Notes: a model not told the origin generated them from the letters alone. A DNA stretch of 64,000 nucleotides from Phycisphaeraceae bacterium (GCA_019636565.1 JAHBXG010000003.1:85530-149529), one strand, 5' to 3'. Positions 9,349-17,746 are shown, numbered from the stretch's first letter. Made by a program: numbers and translations.

Positions 9349-9920
9349 GGTGAGGCTCGCGAAACTTCTGGAATGACTGTACCGGAACCATCACGCGAGG
9401 GTTCCGAACGCAGGGAAGAGAAAGTCCGGAATGCCGCGTGCAGCTCGAAAAGGCTGTTGACCAGACGGTCGATTCGGGATTGGACCCCGCCGGAGTCCTC
9501 CAAATCTGCAGGCCCGGAATTCACGAGTGCAGCGGCGTCGGAAGCGACGATTGAGAGGCGTTCGGACAGATCGGCGATCGAAGCGATCGCTGCGGGCGCT
9601 GCCTTGTTCACATGATCTCGGATCGCCCGGAGTTCGGCCGAGCAGGAATCAAGCATCGCCGTTCGCGACGCGATGCGATCGACGGCGTCGTGGGCAATGC
9701 GCTCCGCAAGCGCTCGCGCCGCGAAAGCGGCGACTTGATCGAGCCGCTGGATGTCGGGTGAAGCCGGGTGGGAATGAGCAACAAAATCGGTGAGGCGTCG
9801 GGCGGCGGCGAGGCGGGCTTCGTCACCCTCCTCGGTTGCAGCGCGTGCGGCTTCGAGGAGTTCGGCGAGTTTGGCGGACCAAGCGGAGACCGTGGAGAGC
9901 GAATCGAATTCGGTTGGCAT
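9345..9920 (-). CDS. Hypothetical helical protein (191 aa)
   Basis: I place the start at the ATG at 9920, because AGGAG sits 7 bases upstream; the frame is open further to 10013 but that extension has no ribosome site. The product is soluble, alanine-rich and almost entirely helical, with no signal peptide or cysteine motif. It is coupled (4-bp overlap) to the downstream zinc-ribbon/HEAT-like protein, suggesting that the two act together. I recognise no family. Confidence 0.75.
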   Translation of the reverse strand: MPTEFDSLSTVSAWSAKLAELLEAARAATEEGDEARLAAARRLTDFVAHSHPASPDIQRLDQVAAFAARALAERIAHDAVDRIASRTAMLDSCSAELRAIRDHVNKAAPAAIASIADLSERLSIVASDAAALVNSGPADLEDSGGVQSRIDRLVNSLFELHAAFRTFSSLRSEPSRDGSGTVIPEVSRASP

Positions 9921-10023
9921 GGAAGGACTCCTGAAGAAGCAGAAGAAGTGATTGAAGTGGGACAAGAAGACTGGTGACTCATCACGCAGGCAAGCCGCTG
10001 GGCTTGAGCTCACTCGATGGGGA

Positions 10024-11088
10024 CTAGGTGCCGCGCAGCCGGGTGATCAAGACGTGAAGCCTCGCGATCGCTTCGGCGAGTGCAGCGGTATCGGGCGGCT
10101 GGTTCTTGCGAACCGAAAGCGCAAGCGCTCCGTGAGCGGTGGCCCATGCCTCGATCGCAGCGCGCACCGCTTCAAGTGCCGCGAGTGCTGTCGTTTCTCT
10201 TTGAATTGTCGACTGGAGCCGGGCAAAATAGGGTGCAAGATCAGCGCCGACCGACGATCTCAAGGCGTCGATTCGTGCGAGTTCCTCGATTTCGGCGGGC
10301 TTCAGTTCGCCGTATGAAACCCGGCGGATTTCATCGCGGCGTCGGTCGATGGAGCGCGAGAACGCGAGCGATTCATCGAACTCCGCTACAAGATCAGCGC
10401 GTTGCATCGCCGCAGCGACCCGGATGATGCTTTGCAAATCCTCCGTGTCGGCAACCATCACTTCCGCGATGCGGCTTATCACGGGCTGAGCCCGGACCAG
10501 CGCTTCTTCGAGCGATCTGGCCGCCTGCACGAGGGCGATCTGCGCGTGGATGAAAGCGATAGTGTCGGCGGTTGTCGCCAGCACCCCTACCCCCATCTCC
10601 ATCCCCATCCCTACGACAACTCCCGCTCCCATCCCGGTCGCCGAAGTCGCATCGATTGCGCCCCCGATTCCGAGTGAACTTGCCAGTCGTTGCAGGCTCT
10701 GCGAGAGCAAGGCCGGCTGCGATGCTTGTGCTTGGAGAAAGATGGCAACGAGCGATTGGCTGTACAGGGCCGCCGCGTCGAATGCACGATCGCGCGAGGC
10801 CCATTCGACTTCAAACGGGGCGGCAAGGTTCTGGGTTTCGGGGCTTGCGTTCAGTTGCTGACGAGTCTCAACGCCGATCGCCTGCACAGAGGTCTTCAGC
10901 GATCGCGTCGCTTCCGCAAAGGCGGCGGGGTCTGGCGGGGAAGCGCAACCGGCGACCCAGGCGTACACCCAAACGCCGGTGAGGGCGCGAAGCAGGAACG
11001 CCAAAGTGACGCGGGCCCTCTGGTGGCGTTTGGAATCGACTGGAAAGGCTTGGGACGAGACGGCGCGGAAGGGGAGGGAAAGGGGCAT
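10024..11088 (-). CDS. Predicted lipoprotein, helical (354 aa)
   Basis: The likely start is the ATG at 11088, where residues MPLSLPF lead into a basic then hydrophobic signal segment ending in WVYAWVAGC, a lipobox-like cleavage site near residue 37-41. The rest is helical and A/R/E-rich. A glycine-methionine hydrophobic stretch (GMGAGVVVGMGMEMGVGV, about residues 160-178) comes from an imperfect CCCCATC-like DNA repeat near 10585-10630 and may form a membrane-inserting hairpin. The longer open frame to 11424 runs through an AT-rich promoter-like region and is not credible. The function is unknown; the protein is probably anchored in a membrane facing the periplasm. Confidence 0.72.
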   Translation of the reverse strand: MPLSLPFRAVSSQAFPVDSKRHQRARVTLAFLLRALTGVWVYAWVAGCASPPDPAAFAEATRSLKTSVQAIGVETRQQLNASPETQNLAAPFEVEWASRDRAFDAAALYSQSLVAIFLQAQASQPALLSQSLQRLASSLGIGGAIDATSATGMGAGVVVGMGMEMGVGVLATTADTIAFIHAQIALVQAARSLEEALVRAQPVISRIAEVMVADTEDLQSIIRVAAAMQRADLVAEFDESLAFSRSIDRRRDEIRRVSYGELKPAEIEELARIDALRSSVGADLAPYFARLQSTIQRETTALAALEAVRAAIEAWATAHGALALSVRKNQPPDTAALAEAIARLHVLITRLRGT

Positions 11089-11444
11089 GCGAATGCCTTT
11101 CGAGAAGTAGGGCGGCGTGTGCCGCAGGTAGGAAGGCGCGATAGGTCTCTTGATCCGCAAGAGGGTGCGCCCGATCGGAATAGTGTAGCAGGAAATCGGG
11201 GAGCGTAATAGGATTTTGATCGGTTTTTGATATATTTCTGAACGGTTATCGTAAAAGTTTTGTTTTGAACGACTTACACACCGATCCGCGCTTCTGTTGG
11301 AGGACAAAGGTCTCCCCGACCCCCGAGCGCCCGGCTCCCGGCTCCCGGTTCCCGGCGAGGCGATCCGGACGCGCATTTCGCTTCGTTGAAGGCCCGCACG
11401 GGTCCGGTGGCCCGCCTGCGGCAACGAAAGATGGCCCCCGCATT
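11089..11444. other. Intergenic region with AT-rich segment and a 7-bp tandem repeat
   Basis: This 356-bp gap lies upstream of the lipoprotein gene and downstream of the SRAP gene. Bases about 11205-11275 are unusually AT-rich for this genome (TTTTGATCGG, TTTTTGATATATTTC, AAAAGTTTTGTTTTG) and look like a promoter for the minus-strand lipoprotein, though I cannot fix -35/-10 boxes. Bases 11330-11355 hold three near-perfect 7-bp units (CCGGCTC, CCGGCTC, CCGGTTC). No credible gene is seen. Confidence 0.5.
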
Positions 11445-12179
11445 TCAGGAAAAAAGCGTGGGCGCTTCGGGTTCCGGCTCGACGGGCTGGATGCAGGCAG
11501 GGTCGTCGAAGCGGACCGAGTTCACTTTCGTACTCACGCGATACGCGGCGAGCAAGGCCGGGTCGGAAGGTACGAAGAGAGGCTCAAGACTCTTGAGCGA
11601 TGCGGCAGGGTCGAGCCACTGATCGCGCTGCGCCGGCGACAGCACAACCGGCATGCGCGTGTGAAGCGTGCGCATGAATTCGTTGGCGGCGGTTGTGAGA
11701 ATCGAAAACGTGCGGAGTGGCGTGGCATCCCTTGCTTCAGGTGAAGCCCACTCATCGAAGACACCGGCAAAGAAGATGATGCCGTTGTCTGGTGCATGAA
11801 TGTACCAGGGCTGCTTGCGGGTGGAGCCTTCGAGAATCTGCCACTCATAAAAGCCGCTGACCGGCACAAGGCAGCGGTGACGCTTGAACGCCTCGCGGAA
11901 TGCGGGGCTGGTGGCGATGGTCTCGGAGCGCGCGTTGATCGTGCGATTGGCGATCGAATCGTCCTTCGACCAGAACGGGATGAGTCCCCAGCGATAGAAC
12001 GCGAGATGGCGGACCGGGCCGTCGGCGATGATGACCGGCGCATTCTGCTGGGGCGCGACGTTGAATCGCTTGATGAGTTGGGCATCGATCTGCTGCTGCT
12101 CCTCGGGCGTGAGATTGCCGAGGCTCATCAGGCGATGGAGCTGGGCCCAGGTGAAGAGGTGGGTGTAGCGGCCGCACAT
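11445..12179 (-). CDS. yedK: SOS-response-associated peptidase (SRAP/YedK/HMCES family)
   Basis: A 244-residue protein. I place the start at the ATG at 12179 because the SRAP family needs cysteine at position 2 (MCGRYT); Met removal exposes the Cys2 that forms a thiazolidine crosslink to abasic sites in single-stranded DNA. Other family signatures are FNVAPQQ, WGLIPFWSK, INARSET, CLVPVSGFYEW (with the catalytic Glu) and HTRMPVVL (with the His). It shields abasic sites at replication forks. There is no obvious SOS box immediately upstream. An open frame extends to 12245 but would bury Cys2. Confidence 0.93.
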   Translation of the reverse strand: MCGRYTHLFTWAQLHRLMSLGNLTPEEQQQIDAQLIKRFNVAPQQNAPVIIADGPVRHLAFYRWGLIPFWSKDDSIANRTINARSETIATSPAFREAFKRHRCLVPVSGFYEWQILEGSTRKQPWYIHAPDNGIIFFAGVFDEWASPEARDATPLRTFSILTTAANEFMRTLHTRMPVVLSPAQRDQWLDPAASLKSLEPLFVPSDPALLAAYRVSTKVNSVRFDDPACIQPVEPEPEAPTLFS

Positions 12180-12289
12180 GCGGGATTGTTGGTGGAGCGA
12201 GGAAAGATGCTTGCCCGTCGCGATCCAATGCGATGGGGCCCGCAAGTCCCTCGCCGAACCCCTTCACCAGGCAAAGGGTTTTGGAAGCA

Positions 12290-13432
12290 TCAGAAGTGCA
12301 CGGCCGTGCTGCTCTCGCGGATGAGCAGTTTGGTGGGCAATTTCGTGCAGTGGACTTCGGCGTTGGGGTGTTCGATTCGCCGGACCAGCGTTCGCACGGC
12401 CAAGGCTCCCATTTCGGCCATCGGGAGCGCGACCGTGGAAAGTCGCGGGCGGACCAAGCGCGAGATCTGCGAATCGTTGAAACCGACAACCCGGAGTTGA
12501 TCGGGGACGCCGACTTTCAGGTCGCCGGCGGCGTGCATGATGCCGCAGGCGATCTTGTCGTTCGCCGCGAGCACGGCGCCGGAGAGCTTTCCTCGGCGTG
12601 ACATGCGGATGGCCCACTCCTTGCCCCACTCGAGTGAGTAGTCACCCATCTCGATTTGGTCGGGTGTGACCTGCCAGCCTCGGGCCTCGAGCGCGGCGGT
12701 GAAGCCCTTGGCGCGCTGCTGGGTATCGAAGTTCTGGGGCGGGCCGCCGACAAAGTAGAGCGATGAAGGCTCCACCCATCGGAGCAGATGATCCACGGCT
12801 TCGCGGGTGCCGCGCTCGTTGTCGAGAACGACGCTGTCTAGGCCTTGGCGGGACATATCGGTATCGAGCACCACGGTGGGCACGCCCGAGGCGAGCACGT
12901 CTTCGGCGAGCGGGTCATCCTGCTCGGTGATGACGACGAGCAGCGCATCGATGATCATGGAGCCGACGATGTGGCTTCGGGCCGAACCATCTTCGCTCTT
13001 GGCGATGGTGGTCATCATCAGGTGATAGCCGAGGTTGGTGGCCTCTTCATCGGCGCCGTGGAGCAGCCACGTCATGAACTCGCCGTGGAAGCGCGGCAGA
13101 GCGAGGCCGATGATGTGGCTCTCGCGCGAGGAGAAGACCTTGGCCATCGGATTGGGCACGTAGCCGAGTCGTGCGATGACTTCGCGCACCTTGGCGGCAG
13201 TCGCTGCGGCAACGGCGGGCGAATCGTTGACAACGCGGCTGACCGTGGCGATGGAAACGCCCGCGGTGGCGGCGACGTCGCGGATGGAGATTGTGGAGGA
13301 CCCCGTGCTGGTGTTGTCTTCGGTAGGCACGGGGGAAATGGTAGGAGGAGGCTGATGTGTGTTTTGGATATGGCCCGCGGATTGCGCGCAGAGCGAGTTT
13401 TGAACACACTGAAACGGATTGGAACGTTTCAT
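12290..13432 (-). CDS. LacI/GalR-family transcriptional regulator
   Basis: A protein of up to 380 residues. A LacI-type helix-turn-helix sits at about 48-95 (ISIRDVAATAGVSIATVSRVVND, then the hinge region), followed by a periplasmic-binding-protein-like effector domain to the end (IIGLALPRFHGEF, VLAANDKIACGIMHAAGD, LRVVGFNDSQIS). It probably binds a sugar-type ligand. The first about 47 residues are longer than normal for the family. A TGAAACG-N8-CGTTTCA palindrome overlaps the ATG at 13432, so the true start may be the GTG at 13330, after the operator. No transporter or sugar gene is adjacent, so the regulon is unknown. Confidence 0.9.
   Translation of the reverse strand: MKRSNPFQCVQNSLCAQSAGHIQNTHQPPPTISPVPTEDNTSTGSSTISIRDVAATAGVSIATVSRVVNDSPAVAAATAAKVREVIARLGYVPNPMAKVFSSRESHIIGLALPRFHGEFMTWLLHGADEEATNLGYHLMMTTIAKSEDGSARSHIVGSMIIDALLVVITEQDDPLAEDVLASGVPTVVLDTDMSRQGLDSVVLDNERGTREAVDHLLRWVEPSSLYFVGGPPQNFDTQQRAKGFTAALEARGWQVTPDQIEMGDYSLEWGKEWAIRMSRRGKLSGAVLAANDKIACGIMHAAGDLKVGVPDQLRVVGFNDSQISRLVRPRLSTVALPMAEMGALAVRTLVRRIEHPNAEVHCTKLPTKLLIRESSTAVHF
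13410..13431. promoter_or_regulatory. LacI-type operator-like palindrome
   Basis: Seven-base arms TGAAACG and CGTTTCA are separated by 8 bases. LacI-family operators commonly contain TGAAAC/GTTTCA half-sites. It lies exactly at the 5' end of the LacI-family gene, which suggests autoregulation, although the spacing is wider than in classic contiguous operators. This is an inference from symmetry and position. Confidence 0.5.
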
Positions 13433-13456
13433 TGACGGGCGGAGGTGCTGCCTGAG

Positions 13457-13948
13457 TTATCGTCTGACCATCTTCTTGATCAACTGCGCCTGCCCGGCGT
13501 GATAGACATCGTGGGCGGCGATTCCCGAAATGAGTTGACGTGCGGTCCATGACTTGCCGCCGGGAGGAATCCGATCGAGCTTCGATTCGTCGAGCGCGCT
13601 GAGGGCGCGCTTGAGTCGCGCGTGCATTTCGCGAGCGAGTTTGAGATCGGCTTTCCAATTGCGCGCGAGTTCGCGCGGCGGGAGCGATGGATCGGGAGTC
13701 TTGGGCCAGTTGCTAGGCGAGCGCGGGAATGTGTTGGATTCGGCGACGCCCAGGCGAACGAGGATCGTGTACTTCCAATACGTCGTGTGAAGAAGAAGAT
13801 CCCACAAGCAGTGCGCGCAGCGATCGGGCCTGCGGAGCGCTTCGGCGGGCGAGATGCCGCGGAGAGAGCCGAGGAAAGTCGGCCCGTGCCAGCCTTTGCC
13901 GAGAAAGGCGCCGTCGAGGTTTGCGGCGAGTGCGGCGGTGGGTTTCAT
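13457..13948 (-). CDS. DinB-like protein (163 aa)
   Basis: The likely start is the ATG at 13948 (MKPTAALAANLDGAFLG). The protein fits the DinB four-helix fold: CAHCLWDLLLHTTYWK near 45-60 and HDVYHAGQAQLIKK at the C-terminus provide the three histidines of the usual metal site. Members include metal-dependent hydrolases and thiol transferases; no substrate can be assigned. An upstream extension to 13996 is open but has no ribosome site. Confidence 0.82.
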   Translation of the reverse strand: MKPTAALAANLDGAFLGKGWHGPTFLGSLRGISPAEALRRPDRCAHCLWDLLLHTTYWKYTILVRLGVAESNTFPRSPSNWPKTPDPSLPPRELARNWKADLKLAREMHARLKRALSALDESKLDRIPPGGKSWTARQLISGIAAHDVYHAGQAQLIKKMVRR

Positions 13949-14005
13949 CCCAGCAGAATACCGCGAGGTAATACCCCGTGATTGCGATGATTGCATCGGT
14001 CGGTC

Positions 14006-14134
14006 GCACCCCGATGGGGTGTGGATGCAAAGGCAATTGAATTGGGTGTGGCGGCTCTCATCCAGGGTGTTGCTTCAAGACTCGCTCCACCCCCACCCAC
14101 CCTCGGCTCGATTCTCGGCACGGCGTTGCCGTGC
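14006..14134 (+). repeat. REP-like unit, copy 1 (left of RAYT A)
   Basis: About 129 bp, beginning with a small hairpin (GCACCCC-GAT-GGGGTGT), passing through an imperfect long stem (CAGGGTGTTGC... to CTCCACC...CCTCGG), and ending in GCACGGC-GTT-GCCGTGC. It is a diverged direct repeat of 14830-14948. The two copies bracket the RAYT transposase gene, as expected for REP elements and their cognate transposase. Confidence 0.8.
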
Positions 14135-14254
14135 AGAACCATTAAGGTAACGATGCAGCCGTTCTCGTGAGATGCTTCTCGCCAAGGATCGAACGACCAA
14201 TCAAGCGCGTGTCCCTAGGAATCAAATTTGAGGCGGCTAGCGCTTTGCCGCTTT

Positions 14255-14347
14255 GCAGGCCAACGGCCTGCAGAGAGTCGAGCCGTGGGTGGAGCGCAGC
14301 GACACCCACGGAAACGGCCGATCCATCACCGCACTCCGAAGGAGTGC
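14255..14347 (+). repeat. REP-like unit, copy 3 (at 3' end of RAYT A)
   Basis: Three hairpins in a row: GCAGGCC-AAC-GGCCTGC (14255-14271), a 9-bp stem CCGTGGGTG/CACCCACGG (14283-14311) with an 11-base loop, and GCACTCC-GAA-GGAGTGC (14331-14347), ending three bases before the transposase stop codon. The small-long-small order matches the other units, although the stem sequences differ. Confidence 0.75.
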
Positions 14348-14350
14348 AAC

Positions 14351-14797
14351 CTAGTCCCACGTGTGCCGCTCGTCGAGCTTGACGTTGTACTTGCGGCAGA
14401 GTGCACGCAACTCGTCTTCAAACGTCATGCGTGCATGGTGCTTCTTCTGATTCGCAACGTATTTCATCGCGGCCGCGAGCGAGGACTCGCTCACGGAAAA
14501 CGCGCCGTATCCATCTTGCCACGCGAATTGCCCCACACCACGAGCCTTCATCCACTTTGAAGAATCTCGCTTGATGTTAAGGAGAAGATCGGCGATCGTA
14601 ATCGTGCGACCAAGATCGACCAGCAGATGAACATGGTTTTCGGTTCCGTTCGCGGCGATCAGCGGCGATTTGAGGTTGCGGCAGATGCCGCCCAAGTAGG
14701 CGTGCAGGCGCGGGTCGAGTTCGGAAGAGATGAGGTCTGCACGGTGTTTGGTTGAGAAGACCAGATGCAGAAGGACTCGAGAGACAGATTGCGGCAT
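14351..14797 (-). CDS. REP-associated tyrosine transposase (RAYT, Y1_Tnp)
   Basis: A 148-residue Y1/HUH transposase of IS200/RAYT type. The start is MPQSVSRVLLHLVFSTKHR at 14797. The HUH metal site is ENHVHLLVDL near 55-65. FAWQDGYGAFSVSES and AAMKYVANQKKHH carry the family motif with the catalytic tyrosine in KYVANQ. No tnpB follows. Hairpin-bearing repeats lie immediately 3' and on both sides, the setting in which RAYTs nick REP sequences as single strands. It is full length with no frame damage, so possibly active. It is a distant paralogue of the gene at 32543. Confidence 0.9.
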   Translation of the reverse strand: MPQSVSRVLLHLVFSTKHRADLISSELDPRLHAYLGGICRNLKSPLIAANGTENHVHLLVDLGRTITIADLLLNIKRDSSKWMKARGVGQFAWQDGYGAFSVSESSLAAAMKYVANQKKHHARMTFEDELRALCRKYNVKLDERHTWD

Positions 14798-14829
14798 GCG
14801 CGCGAGGATACCGTGCCGATGGGAATGTC

Positions 14830-14948
14830 GCACCCCGATGGGGTGCGGCGGGAAGGCAATTGATTCGGACATCGCGGTTCCTCACCGAGGGTGTCGCTCG
14901 AAGACTCGCTCCACCCTCGGCTCGAATCTCGGCACGGCGTTGCCGTGC
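14830..14948 (+). repeat. REP-like unit, copy 2 (right of RAYT A)
   Basis: This copy is cleaner than copy 1. A perfect 7-bp stem GCACCCC-GAT-GGGGTGC (14830-14846) is followed by a long stem CCGAGGGTG...CACCCTCGG (about 14885-14920) with a CGCTCGAAGACTCGCT loop, then GCACGGC-GTT-GCCGTGC (14932-14948). It has the same orientation as copy 1. Confidence 0.82.
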
Positions 14949-15055
14949 GGAGTTTAGAGACCGGCGATCCAAGCGTTCATCTGCGTCGTCGAGCAAATTC
15001 GCCGTCCCAATCCGGCGCGATCGACGGCGTGACTGTCGCTCGATCGCGGCGGGCC

Positions 15056-16585
15056 TTACCCCCTCGCCGGCCCCAGCAACTGCTCCGCATCCTGCAGGAG
15101 TTTGACGATCTCGGCGAGCGCGAGCGCGGCGGTGGCGCCATCGACGACGCGATGATCGCACGCGAGACTGAGGGGGAGAAGTTTGCCGACGCCGATCATG
15201 CCGCGGTTGACGACGACGCCGTCTTTCGCGCGGCCGACCGCGAGAATCCCGACCTCGGGGTAATTGATCACGGGGGTCGCGAAGCGGCCGGCGTGGCTGC
15301 CGACGTTGCTGATCGTGAAGGTGCTGCCCATCAACTGCTCGCGCGGAATGGATCGATTTCGCGCCATCTCGGCGGTCATGGCGATGGCGCGGCTGACCTC
15401 GAGCACGCCCAGGCGATCCGCATCGCGGATGACCGGAACCATGAGGCCGGTTTCGGTGTCGGTCGCGATGCCGAGATGGACCGAGCGGTGCTGGACGATG
15501 AAGGCGTCGGCGTTCGGATTCGCGGGGTCTTCTTCGACCGTTGCGTTGAGTGCGCGGAACTGGGATTGATTCAAAACGCGCGCGACGGCGGAGGCGACGA
15601 AGGGAAGGAACGAGACCTTTTCGCCGCTGGCGGATGCGAGTTTCTTGCGGAGCGTTTCGAGCGCGGTGACATCCGCCTCGTCCATCACGGTGAAGTGGAC
15701 GGCCTGGTTGATGGATTGGCGGAGGCGATTGGCGATCGTGCGGCGGACGCCTCGGAAGGGGATGCGGAGATCGTTGTCGGAACCGCCGGAGGAAACCGGC
15801 GCGGGGCGGGACGGGGCGCTTGGCTGAGGGGCGAATTTGGAGGGAACTTCTTCGCGGCCAGGCGCGGGGCGGGAAGGTGCGGGGGCGGGCAGACGCGACG
15901 TTGGGGCTTCAACTGGGCGCGAGGGACGCGCGGGAGCAGCTGCGCCCTCGCTTGCGCTTCGGGTTCGTAGAGGCGCGGAGCCACCCCCGGAGGCGGAACG
16001 AACGTCTTTTTCGGTCACGCGGCCGCCGATGCCGGTGCCGCTGATGCTGTCAATGTCAACGCCCAGATCGCGCGCGAGGCGGCGGACGGCGGGAGTTGCG
16101 AGCGCTTTGCCGGGCGCCGCGGACATGCCCGCGAGTTCGCCTCCCATTTTTCCGACGACCGTACCCGCATCCTCGGTGCGCTCGGCGATCTCGATGTCGT
16201 CGTCGTGCGCGCCGTTTCGCTGAGCGGCCCCTTGCGAGGACTTTGGCGCTTCGATCCCCCACTCCTTTTTCGCTTCCGCGCCGTGTGCGGCCTGAGTCTT
16301 TGCGGACGGCGCTCCACCGCCACCTCCTGCAGACTGATATGTCACGAGAATGTTGCCGACTTTCAGGATCTCGCCCTCTTTGCCGTTGAGCGAGGCGATC
16401 ACGCCTTCGCGGGGCGAGGGAACTTCGACGAGCGCCTTGTCCGTCTCCATCTCGGCGAGGATGTCGTGCTCGGCGACGTGATCACCGACGCTGACGCGCC
16501 ACTTGATCAATTCGGCTTCGTGCACGCCTTCGCCAAGATCGGGAAGGATGAATTCGTCGGGATTGGCGGATTTTTGAAGAGACAT
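15056..16585 (-). CDS. pdhC: 2-oxoacid dehydrogenase E2 (dihydrolipoyl acyltransferase)
   Basis: A 509-residue protein. A lipoyl domain at 10-85 has the lipoylated lysine at about 50 (METDKALVEV). A long A/P/S-rich linker follows, with a peripheral-subunit-binding domain near 165-200 (ATPAVRRLARDLGVDIDSI). The catalytic acyltransferase domain runs from about 275 to the end, with the active-site DHRVVDG near 477. It passes the acyl group from lipoate to CoA. It is the last gene of an E1alpha-E1beta-E2 operon; no E3 gene is in the window. The pyruvate label follows overall style. The neighbouring leucine-catabolism genes make branched-chain 2-oxoacids a real alternative. Confidence 0.9.
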   Translation of the reverse strand: MSLQKSANPDEFILPDLGEGVHEAELIKWRVSVGDHVAEHDILAEMETDKALVEVPSPREGVIASLNGKEGEILKVGNILVTYQSAGGGGGAPSAKTQAAHGAEAKKEWGIEAPKSSQGAAQRNGAHDDDIEIAERTEDAGTVVGKMGGELAGMSAAPGKALATPAVRRLARDLGVDIDSISGTGIGGRVTEKDVRSASGGGSAPLRTRSASEGAAAPARPSRPVEAPTSRLPAPAPSRPAPGREEVPSKFAPQPSAPSRPAPVSSGGSDNDLRIPFRGVRRTIANRLRQSINQAVHFTVMDEADVTALETLRKKLASASGEKVSFLPFVASAVARVLNQSQFRALNATVEEDPANPNADAFIVQHRSVHLGIATDTETGLMVPVIRDADRLGVLEVSRAIAMTAEMARNRSIPREQLMGSTFTISNVGSHAGRFATPVINYPEVGILAVGRAKDGVVVNRGMIGVGKLLPLSLACDHRVVDGATAALALAEIVKLLQDAEQLLGPARG

Positions 16586-16652
16586 GGTGTGATCCGTGAC
16601 GGGCGGAAAATCGGATTCGGTGAGTAGCGGAACGTTTAATCGAAGCGGCGAG

Positions 16653-16688
16653 CCCTTCCCCCAACCCCCTCCCTCAGGGAGGGGGCTT
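16653..16688. repeat. Solo copy of the DUF559-element terminal repeat
   Basis: These 36 bp are identical to 36 bp of the 39-bp terminal repeat at 26131-26169 and lie in the gap between the E1beta stop (16700) and the E2 start. The copy contains the palindrome CCCCCTCCCT-C-AGGGAGGGGG (16665-16685), able to form a very stable hairpin in the operon transcript. No nuclease gene accompanies it, so it looks like a MITE or a deletion remnant. Confidence 0.85.
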
Positions 16689-16699
16689 CAGAAGCAGAA

Positions 16700-17698
16700 T
16701 TAGTACGCCAGTGTCTGCGTCACGCTTTCCGCGATGCGCTTGGAATCGGGCAAGTAATCGAGTTCGAGCTTGTAGTAGGGCATGACGGTGTCGAAACCCG
16801 CGACGCGCTGGACCGGCGCTTTCAGATTCAGGAAGCAGTGCTCCTGGATGAGGCTTGAGATTTCCGCGCCGAAGCCGCTGGTCTTGGGGGCCTCGTGCAC
16901 GATCACGCAGCGGCCGGTTTTCTGGACGCTCTGGACGATGGTGTCGAGGTCGATCGGGTAAATCGTGCGGAGGTCGATGAGTTCGACCGAGACATCTTCG
17001 GGGAGTTTGTCGATCGCCGCGAGACACTCGAAGACGCTCGCGCCCCAAGTGATGACCGTGAGATCGGTGCCTTCGGAAACGACCTTCGCGTGGCCGATGG
17101 GAATCGTGTATTCCTCTTCGGGCACTTCCTCGCGGAAGGAGCGGTAGACGCGCTTGGGCTCGAAGAAGACGACCGGATCGGGATCGCGGATCGCGGAAGT
17201 GAGCAGGCCCTTCGCATCGACCGGCGTGCAGGGCATGACGACCTTGAGGCCGGGTGTGTGGGCGTAGATGGCTTCGGGCGAATCGCTGTGGAGTTCGGGG
17301 GCGTGGATGCCGCCACCGACCGGGACGCGGACGGTGAGCGGAATGGTGATCGCGCCGCGGGTGCGTGTGCGGTAGCGTGCAGCGTGATTGGTCAACTGGT
17401 CGTACGCCGGGCCGAGGAAGCCATCGAACTGGATCTCGGGGATCGGGCGCATGCCAGCCATGGCGAGGCCGATCGCCGTGCCCATGATGCCGGACTCGGC
17501 GAGGGGCGTGTCGATCACGCGATCCTTGCCGAAGATTTTCTGGAGACCTTCGGTGACGCGGAAGACGCCTCCGTTGGCGCCGACGTCTTCACCGAGCAGC
17601 ACGACGCGCGAGTCGCGGTGCATTTCCTGCTCGAGCGCCTCGTTGATGGCGTCGACGAGGGTCAGGCCTTTTTGTTTCATCACGTCTGTACGGGGCAT
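16700..17698 (-). CDS. pdhB: 2-oxoacid dehydrogenase E1 component, beta subunit
   Basis: A 332-residue transketolase-like subunit; I use the ATG at 17698 (MPRTDVMKQKGLTLVDAINEAL). Typical segments are DSRVVLLGEDVGANGGVF, TPLAESGIMGTAIGLAMAG, PEIQFDGFLGPAYDQL and IVHEAPKTSGFGAE. With the alpha subunit it forms the heterotetrameric TPP-dependent E1, which decarboxylates pyruvate or a branched-chain 2-oxoacid. It is separated from the alpha gene by a mobile four-helix-bundle element (17713-18180) and from E2 by a solo terminal repeat. An upstream in-frame extension to 17740 crosses the inverted repeat and is unlikely. Confidence 0.92.
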   Translation of the reverse strand: MPRTDVMKQKGLTLVDAINEALEQEMHRDSRVVLLGEDVGANGGVFRVTEGLQKIFGKDRVIDTPLAESGIMGTAIGLAMAGMRPIPEIQFDGFLGPAYDQLTNHAARYRTRTRGAITIPLTVRVPVGGGIHAPELHSDSPEAIYAHTPGLKVVMPCTPVDAKGLLTSAIRDPDPVVFFEPKRVYRSFREEVPEEEYTIPIGHAKVVSEGTDLTVITWGASVFECLAAIDKLPEDVSVELIDLRTIYPIDLDTIVQSVQKTGRCVIVHEAPKTSGFGAEISSLIQEHCFLNLKAPVQRVAGFDTVMPYYKLELDYLPDSKRIAESVTQTLAY

Positions 17699-17712
17699 GG
17701 GAGGTTCCAAAG

Positions 17713-17746
17713 GGCCAAATGGCAAAGGAGCAAATGGCAAATAAAG
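17713..17746. repeat. Inverted repeat, left arm of IVS-like element
   Basis: This arm begins GGCCAAATGGCAAAGG and contains two copies of CAAATGGCAAA-type sequence at a 15-base spacing. It pairs with 18147-18180 with three mismatches. Confidence 0.85.

Noticed and set aside
13997..15055. Repeated hairpins resembling a CRISPR array
   Set aside because: The repeats are not regularly spaced, are themselves palindromes of differing sequence and bracket a RAYT; no cas genes are near.
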